Notes: generated by a model from the sequence alone, not told the origin. DNA of 64,000 bases from Citrus sinensis (GCF_022201045.2 NC_068564.1:2356001-2420000); one strand, 5' to 3'; numbered from the stretch's first letter, positions 1 to 12,700 are shown. Numbers and translations are program-made.

Positions 1-908
1 TGTTGGTCAAAAGCTTGAGAGATTTTCCTCTGAAGCCAATAAGCATCAATATCCTGGACATTAAGACCTGTGCCCTCATTGGCATCACGTGACTCATCAT
101 CATCCCCACCCCCAACACCCATTTGCATAGCTCCTCCAGAAGCATTGGATTCAACCACATCTTCATCCTCTTCTTCTTCATCTTCCGGCACCATATCCAA
201 ATCACTCTGTTCCTCATCATTACCATTGTCTTCAAACTCAACAGCCACAACCGTATCATCATCAAGAACCTCACTGGTATCATTCTCAGTACTACCATAA
301 CCCGCATCTTGGTTATAATCTGTAATAAGCTTCCCAATAGAAACAAGCTGATCAAACACGTGATTGGGAATCGGGTTCAACAACTTCTCAATGTCCTTCT
401 TCTTATCAGGTTTTTCAACAGAATCATCCTTAAGAACAGCCAAAATCTCATCAGCAGCAGCACTAACAATGCTAAGTGGCTGTCCACCCAACTGTTGTTG
501 AATAACACTAAGCATAGCCCTATAAGCCGCCCTGGTTTCGTTGGTTTTGGGCTTATAAGTTCCTTCTTCAGACGCCGCCAAAAGTACACTCTCTTCATGG
601 AGACGGAGACGACGTCTTTTGCTCTGACGAACAAGGGCCGCAGCATCATCATCGGCATCCGCGTCACGCTTCTTAGATTTCCTCAATCTCTCCTCCAACT
701 CAGGGGACCTTCCTCTGTAAACCCGATCACCAAAACTTTTGGGATCAATCTTTCCCCATAGAGACTCCGGCTCACCGGTCAGCTCGTGAGTATCACGTGG
801 ACGAGAGTCGGTTGTTAAAACTAAACTAGAGTTTGCTCTGTAATCCTATTGTCTGGACCGGGCGTGTCCCTCGGCACCACCATCACCACAACCGAGATTC
901 TTCTCCAT
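1..908 (-). pseudogene. Brr2-type DExH RNA helicase, N-terminal part, in-frame stop at codon 21
   Basis: The minus strand encodes the N-terminal region of the U5 snRNP helicase Brr2 (SNRNP200; plant BRR2a/DExH12), which unwinds U4/U6 during spliceosome activation. Recognisable stretches are RANSSLVLTTDSRPRDTHE, GEPESLWGKIDPKSFGDRVY, RQSKRRRLR, IQQQLGGQP, ADEILAVLK, IEKLLNPIPNHVFDQLVSIG, an acidic segment, and NVQDIDAYWLQRKIS at the window edge. The helicase cassettes lie beyond the left edge. The expected ATG is at 906-908, but the 21st codon (846-848) is TAG where the family has Tyr in a Q-Y-E-Y-R motif. Downstream of that stop the frame is open to the edge, about 280 codons. The next in-frame Met is roughly 100 residues in. 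This is either a young pseudogene or paralog, a sequencing variant, or a gene using a downstream start. The family call is very secure; functional status is unresolved. Confidence 0.85.
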
Positions 909-909
909 T

Positions 910-2689
910 ATATGGAAAAGATTTAGAGAAAAAACCAATGACTGTCCAAAAAAAAAAAAACATTCAATTGATTTATCGGTCTTCACTGCATTACAGTTTA
1001 TAATAACTTACGGTTGTGTCTGCAAAGGAAATCCTAAACAATGCAGAAAAGAGAATAAATAAACCCTAAAACTAGTTGGATTGAACGAACGGAAACTTAA
1101 AAGAGCGAAGATAAAATATATACTCACGATGTTCTTATAATTTTATTCGCGCCTCCTTGTAGAGTCGCCTTCACCAGGGCGGTTCATCAAGTTAAAACTT
1201 GAGACGGAAGGCATATATAACTAGGAGAAGGACACGTTCGTGGGCTTTTTTAGTTGGCAAATTGCATGCAGTAGTTTTATAGAAGGCCTAGACGATTTCC
1301 ATGCTAAATATTACATTAAACATTTTATTATTCTGCGCACTTATATAATAATTATAAAAATATTTTATTTTACATACTCTTTAAAATTTTAAAAATATCT
1401 TTACTTAAATTATTAAAATTATTTAATTTATTTACTTTAAACCCTAATAAAATTATTTGACACACTAAGTTTGAGAGATTTAACATATAATTACAATAAT
1501 ATAATTTAGTCAAATTGCAAATAGATTATTTAACATAATTTTAGTTATTATTATTTTTTTACGTCAATATTGAATTTTGCACCCAGAGCAAGTTGCAATA
1601 AGAACATAGTAATAAAAAATATTCCACAAATACTTAAAAAAAAAAAGGAGAATGAGAATGAGAAGACAAAGAGATGAAGAAGGGCCAACGCCAAAACAAA
1701 CAAAAAAAAGTAGAAAATAAAATTTTTTAAGGTTTAAAGTATGAGAACTATAAATTTAATAACAAGTGTGGTATATAGGTATTCAAAGTAATGATATAAG
1801 ATTAAGTTATAATATATTGCCTTTATATTTAATAGTAATTCATATGATGGGTGTTTATGTAATACATATTGTTTTTAGTGGATTTTGGGTTAAAGGACAA
1901 ATGGGTAAAATCTCACCAAAACAATAAATTTATTTTATGGGGTTTAGGGTACCTCACTGGATTGTAGAGCCTGGGCTATTTGGGGCTTACAAAGGAATTA
2001 AAGAAAAAGAGGATTGAGAAGGCATCGACATGGGGTCTGGATTAGAGTTGGAGATCTTGAAGGAATGCCTCTAAATATGCAAAATAAAGAAATGAGGTTA
2101 GAGGTGGAGCTGGCGGTGGCCTGACCACCCTCCAACACTCAAGTCAACTACTTGAGCTTTTTCGGGTGATGAGAGCTTGCAAACTCCCTAGAAAGTGGTG
2201 GTTGGAGGTTGAAGAAAATCTCAGTCCCTTGGTTTTGTGTGTGCTTTCATGATGAAACGTGGAAAGTATAAGTGTGGAAGGTAATGAGAGAGATAAAACA
2301 TTTTTGGTCTTTATATAGTATAGCATGGGTACCTTACCATGTAGCACATTTTTATTGAAGATTTTTTATTGTCTTTGCTGAGATTTTCACGTCCTTTTAT
2401 CATTATAGCGGTTTTCTAGCCATTAGGAATATGTTTGGAGAGCAAGGAGATAGTTTTTGGCGGGCACTGTCATTTAGTGCTTGTGGCGTACACTGCAGGT
2501 GGTCCAAGATTCTTTATGCAGAGGCTGTCTGCACAGTGAGGGTTGTGGCAGCTAAGGACCACTGTCCTTTGGGGGCTGCCGTTGATTTTGGATCTAGTTG
2601 TCTCTTTTTTTCTAACATAATATGTTCGATTTGATTTCATCAAACTAAATATTCCTTTTGGGCGATTGAGACAGCACGTGTAATGGTCA
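910..2689. other. Intergenic, AT-rich, no gene recognised
   Basis: The stretch holds A/T-rich DNA with poly-A runs. The short open frames in it (for example 2144-2347 minus) show no family resemblance or splice-compatible partners. Apart from the telo-box, nothing is supported here. Confidence 0.6.
1061..1070. promoter_or_regulatory. Telo-box-like motif upstream of the Brr2-like gene
   Basis: AAACCCTAAA lies about 155 bp upstream of the Brr2-like ATG. Telo-boxes (AAACCCTAA) are common in promoters of plant genes for translation and RNA processing. Its presence suggests the gene carries a native promoter and is not a bare retrocopy. Motif match only. Confidence 0.35.
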
Positions 2690-2905
2690 TTTTTGGGTAT
2701 TTTCTTTAATTCTGTCAGGGCATACCCCGCGTCTCAGTTTATTTGGAGAGTAGTCTCGGTGCAGGTCAGGTACCTCACGAAGTTATCTCTCAGCCATTTT
2801 TTGGGTATTTTCTTTAATTCTATCAGGGCGTACCCCGCGTCTCAGTTTATTTGGAGAGTATTCTCGGTGCAGGTCAGGTACCTCACGAAGTTATCTCTCA
2901 GCCAT
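2690..2905. repeat. Two-copy 108-bp direct tandem repeat
   Basis: Two nearly identical 108-bp copies lie back to back, each running from TTTTGGGTATTTTCTTTAAT to CTCAGCCAT. They differ at only a few positions (for example TCTGTCAGGGCA against TCTATCAGGGCG). Because 108 is a multiple of three, a 71-residue open frame crosses both copies and repeats a peptide. Nothing suggests it is translated. This looks like a recent local duplication. Confidence 0.85.
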
Positions 2906-3518
2906 TAAAGTCCATTTATCGACACATGACGCTCTATTTTAATTCCTTTATTAATCCCCCAAACACATATTTTTATTAAGATTTGGGTGCTTAGAGTAAT
3001 TTTTAGATTGTAAAAGACCCCACTCTTTATAAAATTATATCAAAAAATTGGATTACTCGATAGTAGTCACTTTCTAGACTTTATAGTACTTGTTTTTTAA
3101 ATTATTTTTAAAAATTTTTAAAAATCATTAAATACTACATTAAAATGAAAAAAAAAATGTATGTTTTATAAGTTTTCCTTTAGCTGTAGTGTAGTTGATT
3201 ATAATTATGTTTTATATTATTAATTACCGAATAATAATGGAGGGTAAGAATTAGTGGTGGGAAAGATGAAATGGATAAAATATTGGTGATGGTAATTGCT
3301 TGGAGGAGGATACGAGGAAAGATACTGTGTTTTAGTTTATTTTTCTTTTTTCTCACTTGTTAGGACAAATGCATATAAAATGAGAGAGTGGAGTATAAAT
3401 TTGTAATTTTGGTGGAAACAAGGGTTAGAAAATCCTTTTCTCATTTCTATCTGAAAACGAGGGGCGTTACTTGTTGTAGGCCGTTAATTTAGATAAGTGA
3501 AAAAAGAAAATTGCTGCC
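2906..3518. other. LHCB7 upstream region
   Basis: AT-rich DNA upstream of LHCB7. A TATAAAA motif lies near 3374-3380, about 140 bp before the ATG. A GGATAAAAT motif near 3269-3277 resembles the I-box of light-regulated promoters. Both are motif matches only, and no other gene is visible. Confidence 0.4.
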
Positions 3519-6500
3519 ATGGCTCTAATTCAATTTCAGGCGCATGCAACGGAGGATTGGCTTTCATGGAGTTGTTGTTCGAGCTGGAGTGGAGGATGCT
3601 CGCTCAGGAAGATTTTAGCCCTGAAACCTTCACGAAAGAATCTTCTCCTTAAACCCAAGTCTTCTTTAGTCTGCAAAGCATCGTGGCAAGAGGTAGACCA
3701 TAGACACTACTAAACAGTCTAAACTTAAAGGTTCCTTTCTTTCTCCTGATTATTAAATTGTATAACTTCAATTTTGGAATTTTGGTTCACTTTAATTTTC
3801 ATCAGCTTGCGGGAGTGTTAGTATTCTCGGCAATACCCTTCACGGCTGTGAAAGCCATCGCAAATAGCCCTCTCGGAGAATTGCTCCAAAACAGAATGTT
3901 GGAGACCAAGAAAGCTGCTCTCCAAGACTCTTCCAAGTTCAAAGCCTTGGCTCGTCAAGCACGAAATGAAAGGTTAAAGCCTTAAGCCAACCCCAGTTCA
4001 TTTGTTTTAATGTCTTTGTTCTTTAAACAGAGGAAATTGGAATACTTTTAGTCATCACAAACTGGCAAATTCCTGCATATGTGTGTATAGACCATAATTA
4101 TAATTGTCTTTATTTTCAGATTTATAAAATGTTTGATAATTTAGCTGCAACTTACTATTCATGTTTATCCCCGAGCTTCATATTGTGGTGAATTCTCTGA
4201 CTTTACAGCTTGTGGTATGGAGAAGAGAGGCCTCGATGGCTTGGTCCCATTCCGTATGACTATCCTTCATATCTTACCGGAGAGCTACCTGGGGATTATG
4301 GCTTTGATGTTGCTGGTCTGAGCAAGGATCCTATGGCTTTCCAGAAATACTTCAAGTACGTCGCATCTTCTACTGCTTTTTACCTTCTTTTGTTGTCAGG
4401 AATTTGATATTGCATTGAATATCTGTGTCTATGGTCCTGAAGAATTAATGAGGATGCAAAAGTCATCTTTGAATTTTACCACTATGAATCTATGATTAAG
4501 ATTTCAAATTCACATAACTTGAAAATGATATTGCCAAATATAATGATGCCATTTTGTAGTCTGCAATTGTTTAAAAGGACGAATATTTCCAAAGGAGTGC
4601 TTTCCTAGATTGCATATCTCAGTCAGTCATGAACTTGGGAATGCCATGCCTATTTGATCCTAAGTAGTAGGGAAGAGCTCCTAATTTTCCCAGAGTTGAA
4701 ACTGTGAAATAACCATTATGAACTGCATCATTTTTCAGCTTTGAAATACTTCATGCTCGTTGGGCCATGCTTGGAGCCCTTGGTGCCCTAGTTCCAGAAG
4801 TTTTAGATATGGTAGGAGCCTTCCACTTGGTTGAGCCTGTCTGGTGGCGTGTTGGATACTCAAAGCTCCAGGTGTGCATCTTAATTTTTATCTCAATTCC
4901 AGGGATTTTCTGCTTCATGAAATCTTTCTAATATATTTTAATTTGCTAGGATTTCGTTTCTCTAAATGGTTCAGCATCTTAGCATAGAGTGGCTTAACTT
5001 TGAGACCTTGCCTTTTTTCCTTTAACATAAGAAAGCAAGACCAGCATAAGCGTAATGGTCAGGATGCTGAAATATAGAATTTATTCAAGCTATCTTTACC
5101 TACATCACCATCTGGTATTATCTTATGAGTACTAGCTAAATAGAACCATCAAATTAGAATCTCTTCTCCAGACGGTGGATCAAGCTACTTGATTCTAGCT
5201 ACTTTCTCCATTGTGCAGTGGAACAGATGAGAATATTTCCTTAGCAGTATTACTATCCTAGCACCTTACATGTATAAGCCAAATACTAAGTGGCAAGTTA
5301 AAGATCATTCTCAAATTGAATTCCAGATCATTGATCCAACAATTTAGTCTATTTTACTCGCCGAGGGTCAGTTCCAGCATAAATGTTTATGTCCGACTCC
5401 TTGTAAGCGGATTTGATACTTTTGAACCCTTACACATGACTAAAAATAAATAAGATAAATAAATCAAATATTGTTTTTATATAATCCAGCACAAAGTTCA
5501 GTGTGTACTCCCAAGAACACTCTTAAGTAATCCTCCGTGCATATGTACTGCTGTAGGCCTGTAGTCCTCTTGATTTTTGTAAGCAGTCTTGTTTTACAAA
5601 TGTTATTCTGTCTATGCTTCTGTCCACATATAAGTTCAGATTTTGATTACTTGCCAAGTTTTATTTCTGAATACTTAGTCCTCTTCATTTTTACACAGGG
5701 AGAGACCCTGGACTACCTTGGTATCCCAGGTCTCCATTTAGCTGGAAGCCAAGGAGTAATTGTCATTGCTATTTGCCAAGCCCTCCTGATGGTAACAACT
5801 CTAAATTCATCACCCTCCCCTTCTGCATAACTAGTATTTATTCACTCATAATCCAAGATTTATTTATATATAGTTGTTCATATTCATAATGCATTTTCAT
5901 TTTCTGGGTTGGGGAAGGGTGTGCAGAGTTCATTTAATCCCTACGCTACTATTATTACAGGATTGAACAGTTGGCTATTCATTAGAGCCTAGACTTTCTT
6001 CTGATGAAGCTTGAGAACATGCAATTCATTTGCTTGTTGAAGAAAAAAAGCTTACCACCCTCTTAACAAGCAAGAACAACTATGTTGAAATTTACTAACC
6101 ATACCGTTTCTTTGCCTCAAAGGTGCATTGATAATTGTACCATTTGGAACTTGATGTGTATGATGACATGGGATCCGATATTTGCAGCATTTCGAGTAAT
6201 TAATGTTGGATTGAAAACTTATTGTCACTCGTGCATACTGTAGGTTGGACCAGAATATGCCAGATATTGCGGGATTGAAGCTCTCGAGCCTCTAGGAATT
6301 TTCTTGCCCGGCGACATCAATTATCCAGGAGGAGCACTCTTCGATCCCTTAAACCTCTCAAAAGACCCAGTAGCCTTTGAGGAACTAAAAGTGAAGGAAA
6401 TTAAAAATGGTCGCTTAGCAATGGTTGCCTGGTTAGGCTTTTACATCCAAGCAGCTTTCACGGGCAAAGGTCCTGTACAAAACCTTCTTGATCACATCTC

Positions 6501-6546
6501 AGACCCACTTCACAACAATTTACTTTCCATGGTTAAATCCATGTAA
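3519..6546 (+). CDS. LHCB7: Chlorophyll a/b-binding protein LHCB7, chloroplastic
   Basis: A six-exon gene: 3519-3692, 3806-3972, 4209-4355, 4739-4871, 5699-5791 and 6244-6546. All introns are GT-AG and the phases close to a 338-residue protein. It belongs to the light-harvesting complex family, which binds chlorophyll and carotenoid in thylakoid membranes. The N-terminus (about 60 residues, Ser/Lys/Arg-rich) looks like a chloroplast transit peptide. The mature part has the LHC entry motif [10 protein letters not shown]. Helix 1 contains [10 protein letters not shown] with the E-x-x-H-x-R pigment-ligand pattern. Helix 3 contains [15 protein letters not shown] with E-x-x-N-x-R. The long stretch between helices, with [19 protein letters not shown] and [15 protein letters not shown], together with the extended N-terminus, fits LHCB7, a low-abundance PSII-type antenna protein, and not LHCB1-6. 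Nothing looks broken. Confidence 0.95.
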
Positions 6547-6769
6547 GATCATTCAACTTGCATACTCTTGTATAAATAAATTTGGCTTCATCTTCATCTC
6601 ATGTGCACATAATACAAATTCATTGGAAAGCTCTCCCCAGTCCTGTCATTTCTTGAAAGCCCATTGGGCCCTTAGTGGGCCTGAGTTTTGTTTTCTTTGG
6701 CTACCTCTATGAGTTACACGTGTAGGCTTAAATCATACATTATCTTCTGCAACTCAACACAGAGTGAAG

Positions 6770-6971
6770 GAGTAATGATACAGCCACAAACTCTTGTACA
6801 AACTTATTTTGTACAAACTGACGTGGCATTAATTCATTGGTTGAATGAAAATATAAATTAATAAAAACAAATCATGTGGGCCAAGTGATATTTAATTCAA
6901 CCAATCTTATCATGCCACATCAATTTGTACAAAATAAGTTTGTACAAGAGTTTGTGGCTGTATCATTACTC
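6770..6971. mobile_element. 202-bp MITE, Mutator-like, with 10-bp target duplication
   Basis: The terminal inverted repeats begin GAGTAATGATACAGCCACAA, are identical for 48 bp, and then pair imperfectly for about 25 bp more. The direct repeat CAGAGTGAAG lies on both sides (6760-6769 and 6972-6981). Long TIRs with a 9-10 bp target duplication fit Mutator-like elements. There is no coding capacity. It sits about 220 bp downstream of the LHCB7 stop, so it may fall in or near its 3' region. Confidence 0.9.
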
Positions 6972-6981
6972 CAGAGTGAAG

Positions 6982-8032
6982 TAGCATCATCGATTTCAAG
7001 CATGGACCCTTTTCATGAATAAATTAACCATTGTCTGTTACGTACATTATTATTATTAGATCAGCAAAATCCTAACTTGCTTGTGACATTACTATTTGAA
7101 AAAAAATAAATAAAAATTGCATCAATATTATATAATTCATGTTTTTATTAATAAATAATATTAGTTCATGTTCAAATATTTCGAGTTCCATTGACTAATA
7201 TTCTATTACTTTCTGAAATCGTAAACAATAAAAAAAACATTATTTTAAACATTAAGATACGATGATTGTTTTTTTGTCTTGAAGTCCTATTGTTTTTTTG
7301 CCTTGAAGTCCTAATCATCAAACGATCATCTTTTGTCGATGTAACGTTGCCGATCCGACAATTAAATAATTGTCGTATTCTTCGATCACATTCAAAATAT
7401 ATACTCCTGTCTTCTTGATTAGAAAAGAATTGCATGCGTCATAGATTAAATTGAAATTGCATTTTTTCAGTTGATGTTTTATAATCAAAAAGATTAAATT
7501 ATTCCATATTTCCATTCAAATTTACTATTGATTCCTCAGTTTTTTTTTTTTTAATGACTATAATCTTTCCACAAAGTGTGAATTTAACTTTAATTTTTAT
7601 TTATTTTATTTTACCCATATTGCTTTAAATTTGATTATAAATTGAGTGGGATTTATGAATTGACTAGGATTTTTTGTAGTGCACAGGGATGATCCTAGTG
7701 GCTGCCCTTTGGAGAGAATGAGACGGTGTCAATTTAGATGTAATCAAACTCAAAGGTCGCTGGTCCTTTCAATGCTGACAATTACCCCAAAAAAAAAAAA
7801 ATTATATTTGGAAATAATTGTTTTATTTATTCAACCGTAAGATCAATGCGCCTCTAGGCTGTAGCCTAGTAGTCTAGTGGCTTGAGGGGCTCATTTCCTG
7901 CAAATAAAGACAGATATTTCTCAAATAATGGAACCACAAATTTTCAAATTAATACTCGATTGATTAATTTTTGGATTGTACTAATAAATTATTTGTAAAA
8001 TTGTAATAATTTCAAAAATCTTAATATCAATA
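6982..8032. other. Intergenic, no gene recognised
   Basis: AT-rich DNA. The overlapping minus-strand frames at 7172-7515 have low-complexity composition and no family resemblance. A small repeat of the form CTTGAAGTCCTA occurs twice near 7279-7310. Nothing else is supported. Confidence 0.55.
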
Positions 8033-8327
8033 TTAATTATGTTTGAATTGATAAAGTTGGGTTTAGTGTTCCATGAAATTGCGTTTGAATTTTTTTTTTT
8101 GAAAGCTCCATCTAAATCGTATATTAGTTTTAAATATTTTTCTCAATATTTTACAAGTTAAATATATTCACAATTTCTTATTCTATTCACGTATTCCAAC
8201 CACAAATTAAATATTTTCTCTTCAATTCAAACTGAGCTATCAATTGTAACTAATAGAACATTCGCAAATCGCACAGGCTATATAAACGGGAAAAAAAAAT
8301 CATATAAGTAATTATCTTAGGGCGGTA

Positions 8328-9704
8328 CATTTGGGATTGATTCTAAAAAGTTAAAAAGTGATTTTAAAAAATTAAAAATTAATTTTTATTTTTTTATAAA
8401 TCACTTTTTGACAGAATCACTTCGTTCTACATAAGATTTTTAGAAGGTAAGATGGAGTACCCTTTTAAAATCTAATTTTAAAAATTAGTTTTGTACTTAG
8501 GGCCCATTTGAGATTGATTTTGAGAAACTTCAACGTGATTTTGAAAATCTAAAAGTTAATTTTAGTGTTTGGTAAAAAAAAATCAAAATTACTTTTGTCA
8601 AAATCAGTTCCTTCTATAGTTGATTTTGAAAAGAATGGAAGGAGTAGTTTTTATATTCTGATTTTAATACTCAATTTTATCCTTTAATACAATTTCGTAA
8701 ATATCCTTAAAATTATTACCTAAACCCAAAATTATCCTTATTCAAATTGGAAACAAAATCAACATTTTAATAAATTTTTGTTATAATTCATGTATATAAA
8801 TTTATTTATATCAATTTGTTGGTCGAATTATTATTAAATTTACTTTACTATATTATAAATTTAATCATAAATTGTTTTAAGATAAAAAAAATTAAAATCA
8901 ATATATTATAGATTTTATTTTTAGTTAGAATTATTATAATACACGATTAAAAATGTTTTACGTTCATGTTTTTATATGTATAAGTAAAATTTATCCTACA
9001 TTATGTACATTTTAGTCATTTGTTTTCTCTTATCAGTTTAATAGTAAAATTTACCAAACTTTCATAATTGCTTTCAAAACTTACAGTACTTTTGAAAACA
9101 AAATTTACCAAACACTTAACTGATTCTCTTCATAGTTGATTATTTTTACAGCACAGCTAACACCAATTATTTTAAAAGTTACAGCATTCCCAAACTGACC
9201 CTTAATACAATTCTACGTATATCCTCACCTCATATATATTATAAAAATCCAAAATCATTCTTATTAATTAGAAAATAAAATAATTAAGTTTAAAGAGATT
9301 ATCATCATCATGATCATGATCACGATCGTCATCGTCATCGTCATCATCATTATTATTATTAACAATTATTTTTGAGTCTACAAAATAAAAAAAATTAATA
9401 TTATAAAATATGCATTTTAGTTATCAATTATTATATAATCAATAAAAAATTTTATATAGATGTTTATAAATGAGTAAATAAATTTTATTCAATATTATGT
9501 TCAATTTAGTCATTTACAATCTTACAATAGTTTAATAATAAAATTTACCAAACACATAAAACTGTCTTTAAAACTCATAACACTTATAGAAACAAATTTT
9601 ACAGAATGTTTAAATGATTCTCTTCTTAATTGATAATTTTTATAGTACCACTAATAGCAATTATTTTAAAAACTACAATATTACCAAATCAACCCTTAAT
9701 CACA
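8328..9704. mobile_element. Degenerate hAT-like MITE sequence forming the core of array unit 1
   Basis: Inside the unit, sequence near 8328 (TTAGGGCGGTACATTTGGGA) and near 8499 (TTAGGGCCCATTTGAGATT) resembles the left ends of hAT-type MITEs. Sequence near 9187-9207 (CCCAAACTGACCCTTAAT) and 9686-9703 (ACCAAATCAACCCTTAAT) resembles matching right ends. Both halves carry GTTTGGTAAA/TTTACCAAAC-type motifs and a related right arm (GATTCTCTTC, AATTGATAATTTTTAT), so the unit holds two diverged copies of one element. No clear target duplication remains. The same layout recurs in units 2-5. Confidence 0.6.
9301..9353. repeat. Trinucleotide (ATC/CGT/ATT) tract within each array unit
   Basis: A short tract of TCATCATCATGATCATGATC type followed by CGTCATCGTCATC and ATTATTATT. 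Near-identical copies occur at about 11193, 13086, 14978 and 16873, one per full array unit. Confidence 0.85.
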
Positions 9705-12700
9705 TCCACTTTATATGAGCCTGAGTATAGTATTAAAATTTTCTTTTAATACCGTAACAAATTAAGTTTTTTTTTAAAAAAAATGATTTATTGAAATAAA
9801 TTTAAGAATAGAGGAAATGCATGCATTATGTATGGATGCATGCATCATGTATGGTTTCCTTTCTTGACTTTATCAATTACCATGAGTTCATTGTTTCCTT
9901 TCTTGACTTGATCAATGCATGCATTAATTATGTTTGAATTGATCAAGTTGGGTTTAGTGTTCCATGAAATTGCGTTTGAATCTTTCTTCGAAAGCTCCAT
10001 CTAAATCGTATATTAGTTTTAAATATTTCTCTCAATATTTTACAAGTTAAATATATTCACAATTTCTCATCCTACTCTCGTATTCCAACCACAAATTAAA
10101 TATTATCTCTTCAATTCAAACTGAGCTATCAATTGTAACTAATAGAACATTCGCGAATGGCACATGCTATATAAACGGGAAAAAAAAATCATATAAGTAA
10201 TTATCTTAGGGCGGTACATTTGGGATTGATTCTAAAAAGTTTAAAAGTGATTTTAAAAAAGTAAAAATTAATTTTTATTTTTTTATAAATCACGTTTTGA
10301 CAGAATCACTCCGTTCTACATAAGATTTTTAGAAGGTAAGATGGAGTACCCTTTTAAAATCTAATTTTAAAAATTAGTTTTGTACTTAGGGCCCATTTGA
10401 GATTGATTTTGAGAAACTTCAACGTGATTTTGAAAATCTAAAATTTAATTTTAGTGTTTGGTTAAAAAAAAAATCAAAATCACTTTTGTAAAAATCAGTT
10501 CTTTCTATAGTTGATTTTGAAAAGAATGGAAGGTGTAGTTTTTATATTCTGATTTTAATACTCAATTTTATCCTTTAATACAATTTCGTAAATATCCTTA
10601 AAATTATTACCTAAACCCAAAATTATCCTTATTCAAATTGGAAACAAAATCAACATTTTAATAAATTTTTGTTATAATTCATGTATATAAATTTATTTAT
10701 ATCAATTTGTTGGTCGAATTATTATTAAATTTATTTTACCATATTATAAATTTAATCATAAATTCTTTTAAGACAAAAAAAAATTAAAATCAATATATTA
10801 TAGATTTTATTTTTAGTTAGAATTATTATAATACACGTTTAAAAATGTTTTACGTTCATGTTTTTATATGTATAAGTAAAATTTATCATACATTATGTAC
10901 ATTTTAGTCATTTGTTTTCTCTCATCGGTTTAATAGTAAAATTTACCAAACTTTCATAATTGCTTTCAAAACTTACAGTACTTTTGAAAACAAAATTTAC
11001 CAAACACTTAACTGATTCTCTTCATAGTTGATTATTTTTACAGCACAGCTAACACCAATTATTTTAAAAGTTACAGCATTCCCAAACTGACCCTTAATAC
11101 AATTCTACGTATATCCTCACCTCATATATATTATAAAAATCCAAAATCATTCTTATTAATTAGAAAATAAAATAATTAAGTTTAAAGAGATTATCATCAT
11201 CATGATCATGATCACGATCGTCATCGTCATCGTCATCATCATTATTATTATTAACAATTATTTTTGAGTCTACAAAATAAAAAAAAAATTAATATTATAA
11301 AATATGCATTTTAGTTATCAATTATTATATAATCAATAAAAAAATTTTATATAGATGTTTATAAATGAGTAAATAAATTTTATTCAATATTATGTTCAAT
11401 TTAGTCATTTACAATCTTACAATAGTTTAATAATAAAATTTACCAAACACATAAAACTGTCTTTAAAACTCATAACACTTATAGAAACAAATTTTACAGA
11501 ATGTCTAAATGATTCTCTTCTTAATTGATAATTTTTATAGTACCACTAATAGCAATTATTTTAAAAACTACAATATTACCAAATCAACCCTTAATCACAT
11601 CCACTTTATATGAGCCTGAGTATAGTATTAAAATTTTCTTTTAATACCGTAACAAATTAAGTTTTTTTTTTAAAAAAATGATTTATTGAAATAAATTTAA
11701 GAATAGAGGAAATGCATGCATTATGTATGGATGCATGCATCATGTATGGTTTCCTTTCTTGACTTTATCAATTACCATGAGTTCATTGTTTCCTTTCTTG
11801 ACTTGATCAATGCATGCATTAATTATGTTTGAATTGATCAAGTTGGGTTTAGTGTTCCATGAAATTGCGTTTGAATCTTTCTTCGAAAGCTCCATCTAAA
11901 TCGTATATTAGTTTTAAATATTTCTCTCAATATTTTACAAGTTAAATATATTCACAATTTCTCATCCTACTCTCGTATTCCAACCACAAATTAAATATTA
12001 TCTCTTCAATTCAAACTGAGTTATCAATTGTAACTAATAGAACATTCGCGAATGGCACATGCTATATAAACGGGAAAAAAAAATCATATAAGTAATTATC
12101 TTAGGGCGGTACATTTGGGATTGATTCTAAAAAGTTTAAAAGTGATTTTAAAAAAGTAAAAATTAATTTTTATTTTTTTATAAATCACGTTTTGACAGAA
12201 TCACTCCGTTCTACATAAGATTTTTAGAAGGTAAGATGGAGTACCCTTTTAAAATCTAATTTTAAAAATTAGTTTTGTACTTAGGGCCCATTTGAGATTG
12301 ATTTTGAGAAACTTCAACGTGATTTTGAAAACCTAAAAGTTAATTTTAGTGTTTGGTTAAAAAAAAAATCAAAATCACTTTTGTAAAAATCAGTTCTTTC
12401 TATAGTTGATTTTGAAAAGAATGGAAGGTGTAGTTTTTATATTCTGATTTTAATACTCAATTTTATCCTTTAATACAATTTCGTAAATATCCTTAAAATT
12501 ATTACCTAAACCCAAAATTATCCTTATTCAAATTGGAAACAAAATCAACATTTTAATAAATTTTTGTTATAATTCATGTATATAAATTTATTTATATCAA
12601 TTTGTTGGTCGAATTATTATTAAATTTATTTTACCATATTATAAATTTAATCATAAATTCTTTTAAGACAAAAAAAATTAAAATCAATATATTATAGATT

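Noticed and set aside
123-761. 212-codon plus-strand frame at the left edge
   Set aside because: It is antisense to the strongly recognisable Brr2-like reading frame on the minus strand and has no family resemblance of its own.
2693-2908. 71-residue repeated-peptide ORF
   Set aside because: It exists only because a 108-bp repeat unit is divisible by three; no start context, partner exons or family support translation.
7172-7515. Two overlapping minus-strand frames downstream of LHCB7
   Set aside because: AT-driven composition, overlapping each other in different frames, no domain recognised.
9301-9353. Regular CAT/CGT repeats considered as a CRISPR-like array
   Set aside because: It is a plain trinucleotide tract in a eukaryotic tandem repeat, with no spacer structure.
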